In this document: piece after piece, positions 56,979-64,000 of the stretch
How the letters are laid out: each line of letters begins with the position of its first letter
Numbering within the stretch: the first letter of the stretch is position 1
Assembly (NCBI RefSeq): GCF_002866065.1
Contig: NZ_LNJZ01000007.1
Location: 102,388-166,387 of the forward strand
Source: Thiopseudomonas denitrificans
Lineage (GTDB): Bacteria; Pseudomonadota; Gammaproteobacteria; Pseudomonadales; Pseudomonadaceae
Direction: 5' to 3'
Length of the DNA stretch: 64,000 nt
Position numbers and translations under genes: made by a program
Notes under the pieces: model-generated
What the model was told of the DNA's origin: nothing
What the model saw: the letters and a program-made list of their open reading frames with translations, nothing else
Database searches by the model: none

Positions 56979-57173
56979 TTAACGAACACGCAACATGCGT
57001 TCAACGTTGGCGACATCGGAAGGATGCACCTGGCTGCAACCGCGCAGCTGACGCTTACGCTTGGTGGTCATCTTGGTCAGGATGTGGCTCTTGAAAGCGT
57101 GCTTGTGCTTGAAGCCGTTGGCCGTAGCCTTGAAGCGCTTCTTGGCACCGCTTTTGGTTTTCATTTTTGACAT
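56979..57173 (-). CDS. rpmI: 50S ribosomal protein L35
   Basis: A 64-residue basic protein: [54 protein letters not shown] matches L35. The ATG at 57173 is chosen; five more codons are in frame. It lies in the infC-rpmI-rplT operon. Confidence 0.98.
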   Translation of the reverse strand: MSKMKTKSGAKKRFKATANGFKHKHAFKSHILTKMTTKRKRQLRGCSQVHPSDVANVERMLRVR

Positions 57174-57254
57174 GTTTGAACTCCGCATTCAAAGGTATAA
57201 ACAACAGCGACCTTGGGGCCTGTCAATGCCCGGGCTGCAAGCAGCCTGTTGGGG

Positions 57255-57800
57255 TCACTTTTTCTTTTTGGGGGCGATGACCATGATCAGTTGGCGTCCT
57301 TCCATTTTCGGATGCTGTTCAACGGTGCCGTATTCGGCGAGGTCGTTTTCGACCTGCTTCAACAGTTCCATGCCCAGCTCCTGGTGAGCCATCTCGCGGC
57401 CGCGGAATCGCAAGGAAACCTTGGCCTTGTCCCCGTCTTCAAGGAAACGTATCAGGTTGCGTAGTTTTACCTGATAATCCCCTACGTCCGTCCCTGGGCG
57501 AAACTTGACTTCTTTCACCTGGATCTGCTTCTGGTTCTTGCGAGCCTGCGCCTGTTGTTTTTTCTTTTCAAACAGGTGCTTGCCGTAATCCATGATGCGG
57601 CAGACCGGTGGTTGTGCATCCGGAGAAATCTCAACCAGATCCAGCTTGGCCTCTTCGGCAGCGGCCAGTGCTTCGTCAATCGAGACGATCCCGACTTGTT
57701 CTCCGTCGGCGCCAATCAGGCGAACTTCACGGGCGGTAATGTTTTCATTAATCGGTGCCTTGGGGGCTGAACGTCTGTCTTGTCTCATATCTCGTTTGAT
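57255..57800 (-). CDS. infC: Translation initiation factor IF-3
   Basis: A protein of about 181 residues: the N-domain [42 protein letters not shown] and the C-domain [46 protein letters not shown] are standard. No ATG fits the N-terminus and ribosome-binding site together: an AGAGG lies four bases before ATC at 57800, and the next codons (AAA CGA GAT) align with the AUU-initiated E. coli gene, so AUC is proposed. The ATG at 57788 is the alternative, 16 bases from AGAGG. thrS is not upstream. Confidence 0.93.
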   Translation of the reverse strand: MKRDMRQDRRSAPKAPINENITAREVRLIGADGEQVGIVSIDEALAAAEEAKLDLVEISPDAQPPVCRIMDYGKHLFEKKKQQAQARKNQKQIQVKEVKFRPGTDVGDYQVKLRNLIRFLEDGDKAKVSLRFRGREMAHQELGMELLKQVENDLAEYGTVEQHPKMEGRQLIMVIAPKKKK

Positions 57801-57965
57801 GATTCCTCTCAGGATGTGGCTTGCGCCGAATTCATTGCAGCTTTCTTTCGTATCTGTCAGCCCTTGTCCGGGCGACATCCATTGGCAACTGCAATGCCTT
57901 GTTCTTGTTACACCTTGCCAACTTGCAGCAGCAAGCAAAGTGTCTTGTTAAAACTTGACTCGCGG

Positions 57966-57994
57966 ATTCTATACATAAACAACGGACTACTCAA
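57966..57994 (-). promoter_or_regulatory. Sigma-70 promoter of infC operon
   Basis: On the minus strand TTGAGT (57994-57989) and TAGAAT (57971-57966) are 17 bases apart. The start site would be near 57959, giving an infC leader of about 160 bases. The 378 bases between infC and the next gene hold no other element I can support. Confidence 0.6.
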
Positions 57995-58181
57995 GCAGGA
58001 ACGATAGCCGCCACAGTTTTTAATTGCGCTTTTACCCGCCACTTCCCGTTTCCGGCATTCGCCACCAGCTGCAAACACACTCATCGCAAGCTACCCCACC
58101 GGACACCGTAAAAGCTCCGATTCAAGCTTGCCGCCCACAACCCGATACATAGGCAATGACCTCCATACCGGGCCCTCGACC

Positions 58182-59111
58182 ATGCAGATCAGCACCCGCT
58201 CTTTTCACGCCAGCTTTCTCCGCCTGCCAACAGCCACAAACCGGCCGCCTGATGACAACCAGAGCAGGCAGGGCAGCAGTGCCGGCCAGGTTTTGCATGA
58301 ACGCCAGAAAAAGCGCATGCAGGACATGGAAGCCGGCATTGCAAAGCTGCAGGAAACAAAGAAAAGCACTTCTCCCAAAAAACTGGCAACCCAGCGCGCC
58401 GCCTTGCTCAAGCAACGTCTGGAAACCCTCAAGTCGGTCATGGCCAAGCTGCCGCCAGGCGACTACAAAATGTTGGCACAGGAGCTAAAACAGATCGCCA
58501 AGGAGCTGGCTGCACTGGGCAAGCAGCTGGGCGATGGCAGCCGCAGCGTCGTAGCCCTGCCCTCTCTTTCCTTTACTGCACAGAATGGCGCCAGCACCAC
58601 CCCCGACGCGGAGGGCATGACAACAGCTGCCAGCTCTGCTGCAGCGGAGCCCGTTGCGTCTGTCGAATCAGCCCTTGCGGGGCTGGAATCCACGCAGGGC
58701 GGGCCACAACCAGAAATCCCGGAAGCAGCCGCCCTCTCAGCACAAGCCGAGGCCGGACAGATGGCGCTCGCGGCCGGGCAAAATGAAAAAGAGAACCCGT
58801 CCAGCTCCGGCAAACTGCGCCTGCCCGGCACACAGAGAGAAGATGACGATGATGACAAAGCGCTGCGCAGCGTACTTGCCGAAGCCAGAAAGCTCCTCAA
58901 GGAAACCCTCACCCTGCTGAAAATCAAACACCAGAACAGCGACGACAAGGAGTCACGAAAGCTTGTGGCCGACGCCGAGCGCGAACTTGAGCAGCTAGAC
59001 AAGGAGCTATCCCGGGGCGGCATGGACTTGCCCGGCAACATCGCTGACATGCCGGCAGGCACTGGTGCAGCGGATACCAGCCCCGGCGGACTGGTTGACA
59101 TCCAAGCCTGA
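58182..59111 (+). CDS. Uncharacterised coiled-coil, low-complexity protein
   Basis: A 309-residue hydrophilic protein with no signal peptide or membrane segment. Residues about 45-115 form a lysine-rich coiled coil (RQKKRMQDMEAGIAKLQETKKSTSPKKLATQRAALLKQRLETLKSVMAKL); a middle Ala/Gln/Ser-rich linker follows; residues 225-285 are an acidic coiled coil. The opening MQISTRSFHASF resembles N-termini seen in some Pseudomonas hypothetical proteins, but I recognise no domain. The ATG at 58182 lacks a ribosome-binding site; a TTG at 58128 is in frame. Confidence 0.55.
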   Translation: MQISTRSFHASFLRLPTATNRPPDDNQSRQGSSAGQVLHERQKKRMQDMEAGIAKLQETKKSTSPKKLATQRAALLKQRLETLKSVMAKLPPGDYKMLAQELKQIAKELAALGKQLGDGSRSVVALPSLSFTAQNGASTTPDAEGMTTAASSAAAEPVASVESALAGLESTQGGPQPEIPEAAALSAQAEAGQMALAAGQNEKENPSSSGKLRLPGTQREDDDDDKALRSVLAEARKLLKETLTLLKIKHQNSDDKESRKLVADAERELEQLDKELSRGGMDLPGNIADMPAGTGAADTSPGGLVDIQA

Positions 59112-59242
59112 GCAGCGATCCTTGCTTCACGCAGGCGCGTCCATGCAGACAGGGTCCGCCACCCCAGCCCTGCTCGCACAACATCAGTGTCGCAGCCAGG
59201 CCTGTCCTGCAATAAAAAAACCGGAAAAACCTTGCCCCGTCA

Positions 59243-59272
59243 CTGCCATTGAGCAGCTTTAGGTTATATAAT
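59243..59272 (+). promoter_or_regulatory. Sigma-70 promoter of nspC operon
   Basis: TATAAT at 59267-59272 is a perfect -10 box; CTGCCA at 59243-59248 is a 4/6 -35 match at 18-base spacing. The leader would be about 25 bases. Confidence 0.6.
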
Positions 59273-59303
59273 CGCGCTTTTTGACTCTTTGAAAATTGGC
59301 GCC

Positions 59304-60410
59304 ATGTCAGAATCCCTGCAAACACCCTACTATCTTATCGACAAAGCCCTGTTGCTGCGCAACATGGAGAAGATGGCCTACGTGCGCGAGCATTCCGGCG
59401 CAAAGACCCTGCTGGCGCTCAAGTGCTTTGCCACCTGGTCGGTATTCGACCTGATGCGCGAATACATGGACGGTACCACCTCGTCCTCGCTGTACGAGGT
59501 CAAGCTGGGTTACGAGAAATTCGGCGGCGAAACCCATGCCTACAGCGTGGCCTATGCCGATGATGAAATCTCTGAAGTACTGGCTAACAGTGACAAGATC
59601 ATCTTCAATTCAATCAGCCAGTTGCAGCGCTTTGCTGAAGCATCAAAAGAACATGTGCGTGGCCTGCGCATCAACCCGGGCCTGAGCACCTCCGAATTCC
59701 CGCTGGCCGATCCGGCCCGCCCACACAGCCGGCTGGGCGAGCATGATCCGGTCAAAATCGAGGCTGTACTGGATCAGGTGTCCGGCTTCATGCTGCACAA
59801 CAACTGCGAGAACGCCAGTTTCGAACGCTTTGACCAGATTCTGACCACCATCGAAAACAAGTTCGGCCACCTGTTCCACAGGGTCGAATGGATCAGCCTT
59901 GGCGGCGGCATCCACTTTACCGGCAAGGATTACCCGCTGGACAAGTTCTGTGCCCGCCTCAAGACGTTTGCCGAAACCTACGGCGTGCAGGTGTATCTGG
60001 AGCCTGGCGAAGCCGCAATCACCAACAGCACCACACTGGAAGTCACGGTGCTGGACACCCTGTTCAACGGCAAGCATCTGGCGATCGTCGACTCGTCCAT
60101 CGAGGCACACATGCTGGATCTGCTGATTTACCGCGAAACCGCCAAGCTGGCGCCCGATGCCGGCGAGCATGAATACATGGTGTGTGGCAAGTCCTGCCTG
60201 GCCGGTGACATCTTTGGCGAATTCCGCTTCGAGCGTCCGCTGCAGATTGGCGACCGCCTGTCCTTCCAGGATGCGGCCGGCTACACCATGGTGAAGAAAA
60301 ACTGGTTCAACGGCGTGAAAATGCCGTCAATTGCTGTAAAGCAACTGGATGGCCGTATCGAGCTCATCAAGGAGTTTGGCTACGGCGACTTTGTCGATGG
60401 GCTCTCCTGA
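59304..60410 (+). CDS. nspC: Carboxynorspermidine decarboxylase
   Basis: A 368-residue PLP alanine-racemase-fold decarboxylase. It produces norspermidine (or spermidine) from carboxynorspermidine or carboxyspermidine. The PLP lysine is in TLLALKCFATWSVF; LGGGIHFTG binds the PLP phosphate; CGKSCLAGDIFGEF contains the catalytic cysteine. The ATG at 59304 is taken over a TTG at 59289. It precedes the dehydrogenase gene in the same operon. Confidence 0.93.
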   Translation: MSESLQTPYYLIDKALLLRNMEKMAYVREHSGAKTLLALKCFATWSVFDLMREYMDGTTSSSLYEVKLGYEKFGGETHAYSVAYADDEISEVLANSDKIIFNSISQLQRFAEASKEHVRGLRINPGLSTSEFPLADPARPHSRLGEHDPVKIEAVLDQVSGFMLHNNCENASFERFDQILTTIENKFGHLFHRVEWISLGGGIHFTGKDYPLDKFCARLKTFAETYGVQVYLEPGEAAITNSTTLEVTVLDTLFNGKHLAIVDSSIEAHMLDLLIYRETAKLAPDAGEHEYMVCGKSCLAGDIFGEFRFERPLQIGDRLSFQDAAGYTMVKKNWFNGVKMPSIAVKQLDGRIELIKEFGYGDFVDGLS

Positions 60411-60430
60411 GCCCCTAACCCGGGAACCTG

Positions 60431-60472
60431 TTGAACGCTGGCCTGCCCTGCAGTGTTCAAGCAATGGTTCAA
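60431..60472 (+). other. Intercistronic hairpin with an alternative pairing partner
   Basis: TTGAACGCTG (60431-60440) can pair with CAGTGTTCAA (60451-60460), one G-T. A second GTTCAA at 60467-60472 could replace part of the stem. It lies between nspC and the dehydrogenase gene, ahead of the AUG-UAA element. Confidence 0.45.
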
Positions 60473-60489
60473 CTTGACGTGGAGTCACA

Positions 60490-60495
60490 ATGTAA
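60490..60495 (+). other. AUG-UAA start-stop element before the dehydrogenase gene
   Basis: GGAG at 60481-60484 is five bases before an ATG at 60490-60492 that is immediately followed by TAA (60493-60495). The dehydrogenase ATG begins at the next base (60496), 11 bases from the GGAG. A ribosome using the best-placed start would stop after one codon. Confidence 0.55.
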
Positions 60496-61737
60496 ATGAA
60501 GAAAAACGTTTTAATAATTGGTGCAGGGGGTGTTGCACAGGTAGTCGCACACAAATGTGCGCAAAACAACGTGGTTTTGGGTGAGATTTCCATCGCTTCA
60601 CGCACGCTAGCCAAGTGTGAAGCCATTGCTGCCAGCGTGGAGGACAAACAAGCCTGGCAACAACCTGCAAAATTGCATTGTTACAAGCTGGACGCGCTGG
60701 ATGTGGCCGCCACAGCCGAACTGATCCGTGCAACCAAGGCACAAATTGTTATTAACGTTGGCTCCGCTTTTCTCAACATGTCGGTGATGAGCGCCTGTAT
60801 CGAAACCGGCGCGGCCTATATCGACACCGCCATTCACGAAGACCCGGCCAAGATCTGTGAAAATCCGCCCTGGTATGGCAACTACGAGTGGAAGCGCCTG
60901 CAAGAGTGCGCCGATGCCAAAGTTACCGCCATTCTCGGTGCAGGTTTTGACCCGGGCGTGGTCAATGCCTATGCCGCACTGGCCGCCAACCATTACTTCG
61001 ATAAAATCGACTCCATTGACATCATCGACATCAACGGCGGTGATCACGGCCGTTATTTCGCCACCAACTTCGACCCGGAAATCAACTTCCGCGAGTTTAC
61101 CGGCCGCGTCTGGACCTGGCAGAACAGCCAGTGGACGCAGAACAAGATGTTCGAGGTCAGTCGCACCGATGACCTGCCGGTGGTGGGCGAGCGCACCAGC
61201 TACCTGACCGGCCACGACGAGATCCACTCGCTGTCGAAGAACCTCAATGTGCCCAACATCCGCTTCTGGATGGGCTTTGGCGATCACTACATCAACGTGT
61301 TCAACGTGCTGAACAACCTGGGCCTGCTGTCCGAACAACCGGTGAAGACCGCCGAAGGGCTGGAAGTAGTGCCGCTGAAGGTGGTCAAGGCCGTATTGCC
61401 CGACCCGAACAGCCTGGCCGCCGGCTATACCGGCAACACCTGCATCGGTGATCTGGTCAAGGGCCAGAAAGACGGCCAGGAACGCGAAGTATTCATCTAC
61501 AACGTCGCCTGCCACGAAGCGGCCTACAAGGAAGTCGGCACTCAGGGCATTTCCTATACCGCCGGCGTACCTGCAGTGGCTGCTGCCCTGCTGGTAGCCG
61601 ATGGCCAGTGGGATGTCGAGCGCATGGTCAACGTCGAAGAACTCGACCCGCGCCCGTTCCTCAACCTGCTCAATAAAATCGGGCTGCCCACCAGCATCCG
61701 TGACGAGCAAGGCGAGCGTCCGCTGACTTTCGAGTAA
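60496..61737 (+). CDS. Carboxynorspermidine dehydrogenase (saccharopine dehydrogenase family)
   Basis: A 413-residue NADPH-dependent enzyme that condenses aspartate semialdehyde with a diamine (1,3-diaminopropane or putrescine) to carboxynorspermidine or carboxyspermidine. The Rossmann motif is VLIIGAGGVAQVVAHKCAQN; family stretches are NVGSAFLNMSVMSACIETGAAYIDTAIHED and AGFDPGVVNAYAALAAN. The partner NspC is upstream. The order nspC then dehydrogenase is the reverse of some operons. The start is directly preceded by AUG-UAA. Confidence 0.93.
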   Translation: MKKNVLIIGAGGVAQVVAHKCAQNNVVLGEISIASRTLAKCEAIAASVEDKQAWQQPAKLHCYKLDALDVAATAELIRATKAQIVINVGSAFLNMSVMSACIETGAAYIDTAIHEDPAKICENPPWYGNYEWKRLQECADAKVTAILGAGFDPGVVNAYAALAANHYFDKIDSIDIIDINGGDHGRYFATNFDPEINFREFTGRVWTWQNSQWTQNKMFEVSRTDDLPVVGERTSYLTGHDEIHSLSKNLNVPNIRFWMGFGDHYINVFNVLNNLGLLSEQPVKTAEGLEVVPLKVVKAVLPDPNSLAAGYTGNTCIGDLVKGQKDGQEREVFIYNVACHEAAYKEVGTQGISYTAGVPAVAAALLVADGQWDVERMVNVEELDPRPFLNLLNKIGLPTSIRDEQGERPLTFE

Positions 61738-61752
61738 TACCCAGCCTCAAAG

Positions 61753-61786
61753 AAACCGCAGCCTGAGATATCAGGCTGCGGTTTTT
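61753..61786 (+). terminator. Rho-independent terminator of polyamine operon
   Basis: AAACCGCAGCCTGA (61753-61766) pairs with TCAGGCTGCGGTTT (61771-61784) with loop GATA, followed by T's. It also lies at the 3' end of the convergent lipoprotein gene. Confidence 0.92.
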
Positions 61787-61818
61787 AGCCAGTCCGCATC
61801 AGATGAAAAGCCTGCCGG

Positions 61819-62529
61819 TTACGGCCTGAGCCCCATCATCGGCAATGACGCAGCAATACACACGGGCAAGGCATAAGCACAGGCTGCTCCCCCCGTCACT
61901 ACAGCAGCAGGACCCAGCAAACTGACCTTCTTGTTGTGACTGTCCACTACCGAAACACTATAACGACGGTCCAGTGCCTGATAATCAGCACTCTGCATAT
62001 CTTCAGGCACGCCGTTAAGCAGTTTCCTGCCCGTCATGCTGATCGGCAAATAATAAACGCTGTCCAGAACCGTCGTATACTTCTCGGCATCGGCATCTGT
62101 CCAGCCGGCATAACGCATCATGCCCTCACCATCTTTCGCTATTTCGATACGCCCCTTCATCCAGTACTTTCTGCCATGAAAAAAGCCAAGGTTTTCGGCT
62201 TCCTGTATCAAATCCTCACGCTCCTGAAAGAATGAATCGGCCAGAATCAGATTGAAATGACCTTCCAGTGTTCCATCTTCATTGATATGAAACGCTGCGG
62301 AAGGATACGGAAACAAAAGGCTTATCCCTTCTTTCAGAGGTGACTGCATTGCCGCTGCCAGCGGGTCAGGGATGTCCAGTTCATAGCTTCGCTTGCTACC
62401 GCCCGTAACCAGAAGCTTCTTGTAATCAGGAGAAACGTACACTTCTGACAAGGTTTCATCATAGTGGCGGTGCAACATGCAGCCTGTCAAAAAAACCAGG
62501 CAGGCAATAAGCAGAATGATTGAGCGCAT
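61819..62529 (-). CDS. Lipoprotein of unknown function
   Basis: A 236-residue protein. The signal peptide MRSIILLIACLVFLTGC has lipobox LTGC (Cys17). The mature part has no motif I recognise; a Gly/Ala-rich hydrophobic stretch (LLGPAAVVTGGAACAYALPVCIAASLPM) near the C-terminus could be a membrane-active segment. AT content is higher than neighbours (for example AAAAGGCTTATCCC), which may suggest transfer. Upstream 283 bases hold no gene. Confidence 0.6.
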   Translation of the reverse strand: MRSIILLIACLVFLTGCMLHRHYDETLSEVYVSPDYKKLLVTGGSKRSYELDIPDPLAAAMQSPLKEGISLLFPYPSAAFHINEDGTLEGHFNLILADSFFQEREDLIQEAENLGFFHGRKYWMKGRIEIAKDGEGMMRYAGWTDADAEKYTTVLDSVYYLPISMTGRKLLNGVPEDMQSADYQALDRRYSVSVVDSHNKKVSLLGPAAVVTGGAACAYALPVCIAASLPMMGLRP

Positions 62530-62812
62530 TATTCTTCCTTAAACAATTCGATAAACAGACAGGGCTGACGCTACAAAGAGCCTGGAGAATACGGTCTCTC
62601 CTGTTGGTTTGGCATTTAACCAAGGTAGCATCTGTACTTTCCGTGGTTTCAATTTCTTGCAGACGGCTGCCGACCGCTTTTCGCCGAAAATGAACCTTCA
62701 CCCCGGGTTTTCAATCAAATATCCTGTTACTGCCCATGCATCAGGCAACATTTCATGTCATGCTGGCAATCACGAACTGATTCATCACAGGCACCCACCC
62801 GAGGAATAAATC

Positions 62813-63100
62813 ATGGCAACTCAAACCAAATCAGACAAGGGTACCACGACCGAAGCGGTGGCCGAGGACACCATGGAACACCTGCAAGAGGCCAAAGAGC
62901 ATCTGAAAGACGCTGCCAGTGCCGGCTGCAAGGCGGCAGCCGAAGCCCGCACCGCCGCTGGTGCCGAGATGGACGAGCTGCTCGACAAGGGGCGCGACAT
63001 GCTCTGCGAGGCACAGGGGCTGATCCGCAAGCACCCGGTTGCCGCGTTTGGCGTGGCATTTGCTGCCGGATGGGTACTGGCCCGGCTGACACGCCGCTGA
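62813..63100 (+). CDS. DUF883 (ElaB/YqjD-like) membrane-anchored protein
   Basis: A 95-residue protein. The N-terminal two-thirds is a charged helix (TEAVAEDTMEHLQEAKEHLKDAASAGCKAAAEA), and the C-terminus is a transmembrane segment (HPVAAFGVAFAAGWVLARLTRR), typical of DUF883. E. coli ElaB/YqjD bind ribosomes at the membrane in stationary phase; that role is inferred. GAGGA precedes the ATG. It opens a cluster of small membrane proteins. Confidence 0.93.
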   Translation: MATQTKSDKGTTTEAVAEDTMEHLQEAKEHLKDAASAGCKAAAEARTAAGAEMDELLDKGRDMLCEAQGLIRKHPVAAFGVAFAAGWVLARLTRR

Positions 63101-63106
63101 TACGAC

Positions 63107-63544
63107 ATGCACACCCCGGATAACGACCCGCAGCGCGCGGAGCCCTTGCCCCTCGACGAGGCAGCACGGCGCATACTCGACGAAGGAACCGGGCTGGGTC
63201 GCCAGCTGGCCGCCCTCTGGCAGGCACACAGCGAGCTGTTCCGCGCCGAGCTGGCGCTGTCCCGCAGCACCCTGCTGCGCCTGGGGTTGTACGCGCTGGT
63301 GACGCTGGCTCTGGCAGGCTCCGCCTGGCTGTGCCTGCTGGCCGCCCTGATTGGCGGGTTGCTTGCACTGGGCTGCCCCGGCTGGCTTGCAGCCTTGCTG
63401 ACGGCCTTGTTACTGCTCTCCGGCACCCTGATCTGCCTGCTGCTGGCACGGCGACTGCTGCCGGATCTGGGTTTTCGCCACAGTCGCGACGCCCTGCGCC
63501 AACTGGTGACAAAAGCCAACACCGAAACGGAGGCAAGGCAATGA
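63107..63544 (+). CDS. Small integral membrane protein, phage-holin/YqjE-like
   Basis: A 145-residue protein with two strong hydrophobic segments (about 64-88 and 92-118) after a charged helical N-terminus. Its position directly after a DUF883 gene matches yqjE in the yqjCDEK-type clusters, and its make-up fits the YqjE/holin superfamily, but sequence identity cannot be judged by eye. Its stop overlaps the next ATG (ATGA at 63541-63544). Confidence 0.7.
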   Translation: MHTPDNDPQRAEPLPLDEAARRILDEGTGLGRQLAALWQAHSELFRAELALSRSTLLRLGLYALVTLALAGSAWLCLLAALIGGLLALGCPGWLAALLTALLLLSGTLICLLLARRLLPDLGFRHSRDALRQLVTKANTETEARQ

Positions 63545-63891
63545 GTCACGATGCCTGCCGGCAGCGCGTCATCCAGGCCAGGGCGCGGTTGGCCAGCCAG
63601 CTGGACAGCACACGGCAGCAGGCAGAGAATTTGCAGGAGACCGTCCGTCAGTCGACAAGCCCGATGCGAATATTGACAGCAGGTATCCTTGGCGGATTTA
63701 CCGCTGGTATACTCAAAGCCGGGCAGCTGCCACACGGCACCCTGCCCAATGCCAGAACCCTCGGCAACCTGCTTTCCATCCTGAACACGGTGTTGCCGGC
63801 ATGGCAACAGCTGCGGGCACCACAGGCATCCCCAACGCCGGCCCCTGCCACCCCGACAACCCGTGGCGAGCAACCACCCGCCGCACACTGA
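63541..63891 (+). CDS. YqjK-like small protein
   Basis: A 116-residue protein with an N-terminal charged helix (RQRVIQARARLASQLDSTRQQAENLQETV), a central segment PMRILTAGILGGFTAGILKAG of weak hydrophobicity and a Pro/Ala-rich tail. The ATG overlaps the preceding stop, so it is coupled. The third position of a DUF883 cluster supports a YqjK-like role; no biochemical function is known. Confidence 0.55.
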   Translation: MSHDACRQRVIQARARLASQLDSTRQQAENLQETVRQSTSPMRILTAGILGGFTAGILKAGQLPHGTLPNARTLGNLLSILNTVLPAWQQLRAPQASPTPAPATPTTRGEQPPAAH

Positions 63892-63966
63892 GCGCCAGCG
63901 GCGCCCTGCTGCAAAATACGTATATACAGCACCGGATTCACCCTCGCCGTCATAACGGAGGCCACC

Positions 63967-64000
63967 ATGCTTTATTACGCAGCTTCGTTTCATCACTGTC
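63967..64000 (+). CDS. Start of a further small membrane protein gene (cut by window)
   Basis: A GGAGG at 63957-63961 precedes ATG at 63967, which opens MLYYAASF. The opening resembles small DUF1328 membrane proteins (MLYYA...), which often stand near DUF883 genes, but the next residues (HHC) do not fit well. The window ends before this can be resolved. Confidence 0.35.
   Translation, partial: MLYYAASFHHC

Overview
The window looks like ordinary chromosome from a gammaproteobacterium of the order Pseudomonadales, most likely family Pseudomonadaceae. This rests on protein content and on gene neighbourhoods remembered from Pseudomonas: scpBA-yciO-PHP-yciB-yciI followed by cpxR, a Spy-like gene and cpxA/S; a methylthioadenosine/methylthioinosine phosphorylase-nagZ-psrA group; infC-rpmI-rplT-pheST-ihfA-merR; yccA next to tRNA-Ser; a MASE2-type adenylate cyclase. 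Several neighbourhoods are broken relative to that pattern (no thrS before infC, no lexA beside psrA, phoPQ directly after flhB), so species-level placement is not possible by eye.

Layout. 1-650: tail of an Mrp/Pha Na+(K+)/H+ antiporter operon (E partial, F, G). 0.7-9.3 kb: Fsr-type exporter, selD-mnmH selenouridine operon, PAS protein, azlCD, yccA, tRNA-Ser(UGA), a 59-residue membrane protein, glutathione reductase, a 165-bp inverted-repeat element and a PCuAC copper chaperone. 9.4-16.5 kb: scpBA-yciO-PHP gene (minus), then yciB, yciI and a Cpx-like operon (plus). 16.5-25.6 kb: nitroreductase, CyaB-like cyclase, a thio-nucleoside phosphorylase-nagZ-L,D-transpeptidase-psrA group, HDOD protein, sprT and phoPQ. 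25.7-32.7 kb: fliKLMNOPQR-flhB. 32.7-40.1 kb: ttcA, DnaJ-related gene, panE, outer-membrane protein, NlpC/P60 lipoprotein, zapE and a solitary trpB. 40.2-40.7 kb: an array of five double-palindrome repeats. 40.8-47.3 kb: fliEFGHIJ with a Tag-family glycosylase gene coupled to the end. 47.4-52.1 kb: YadGH-like ABC exporter, DUF1285, DUF4823 lipoprotein, TetR regulator, membrane protein. 52.1-57.8 kb: merR-ihfA-pheT-pheS-rplT-rpmI-infC (transcribed from infC). 58-64 kb: an unrecognised coiled-coil protein, the nspC/carboxynorspermidine dehydrogenase polyamine operon, a lipoprotein, and a DUF883-led envelope-stress-type cluster.

I see no prophage, CRISPR array, transposase, restriction system or defence island. 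The window is mostly housekeeping plus two large flagellar operons, each with a plausible RpoN (-24/-12) promoter. The most interesting material is regulatory: an AUG-UAA start-stop codon pair under the ribosome-binding site just before the carboxynorspermidine dehydrogenase gene, downstream of a hairpin; helically phased GTAAA motifs between cpxR and a Spy-like gene; a PhoP-type direct repeat upstream of phoP; a terminator lying directly upstream of azlC's ribosome-binding site; non-standard start codons at infC and at the PHP-domain gene; and two families of non-coding inverted repeats.
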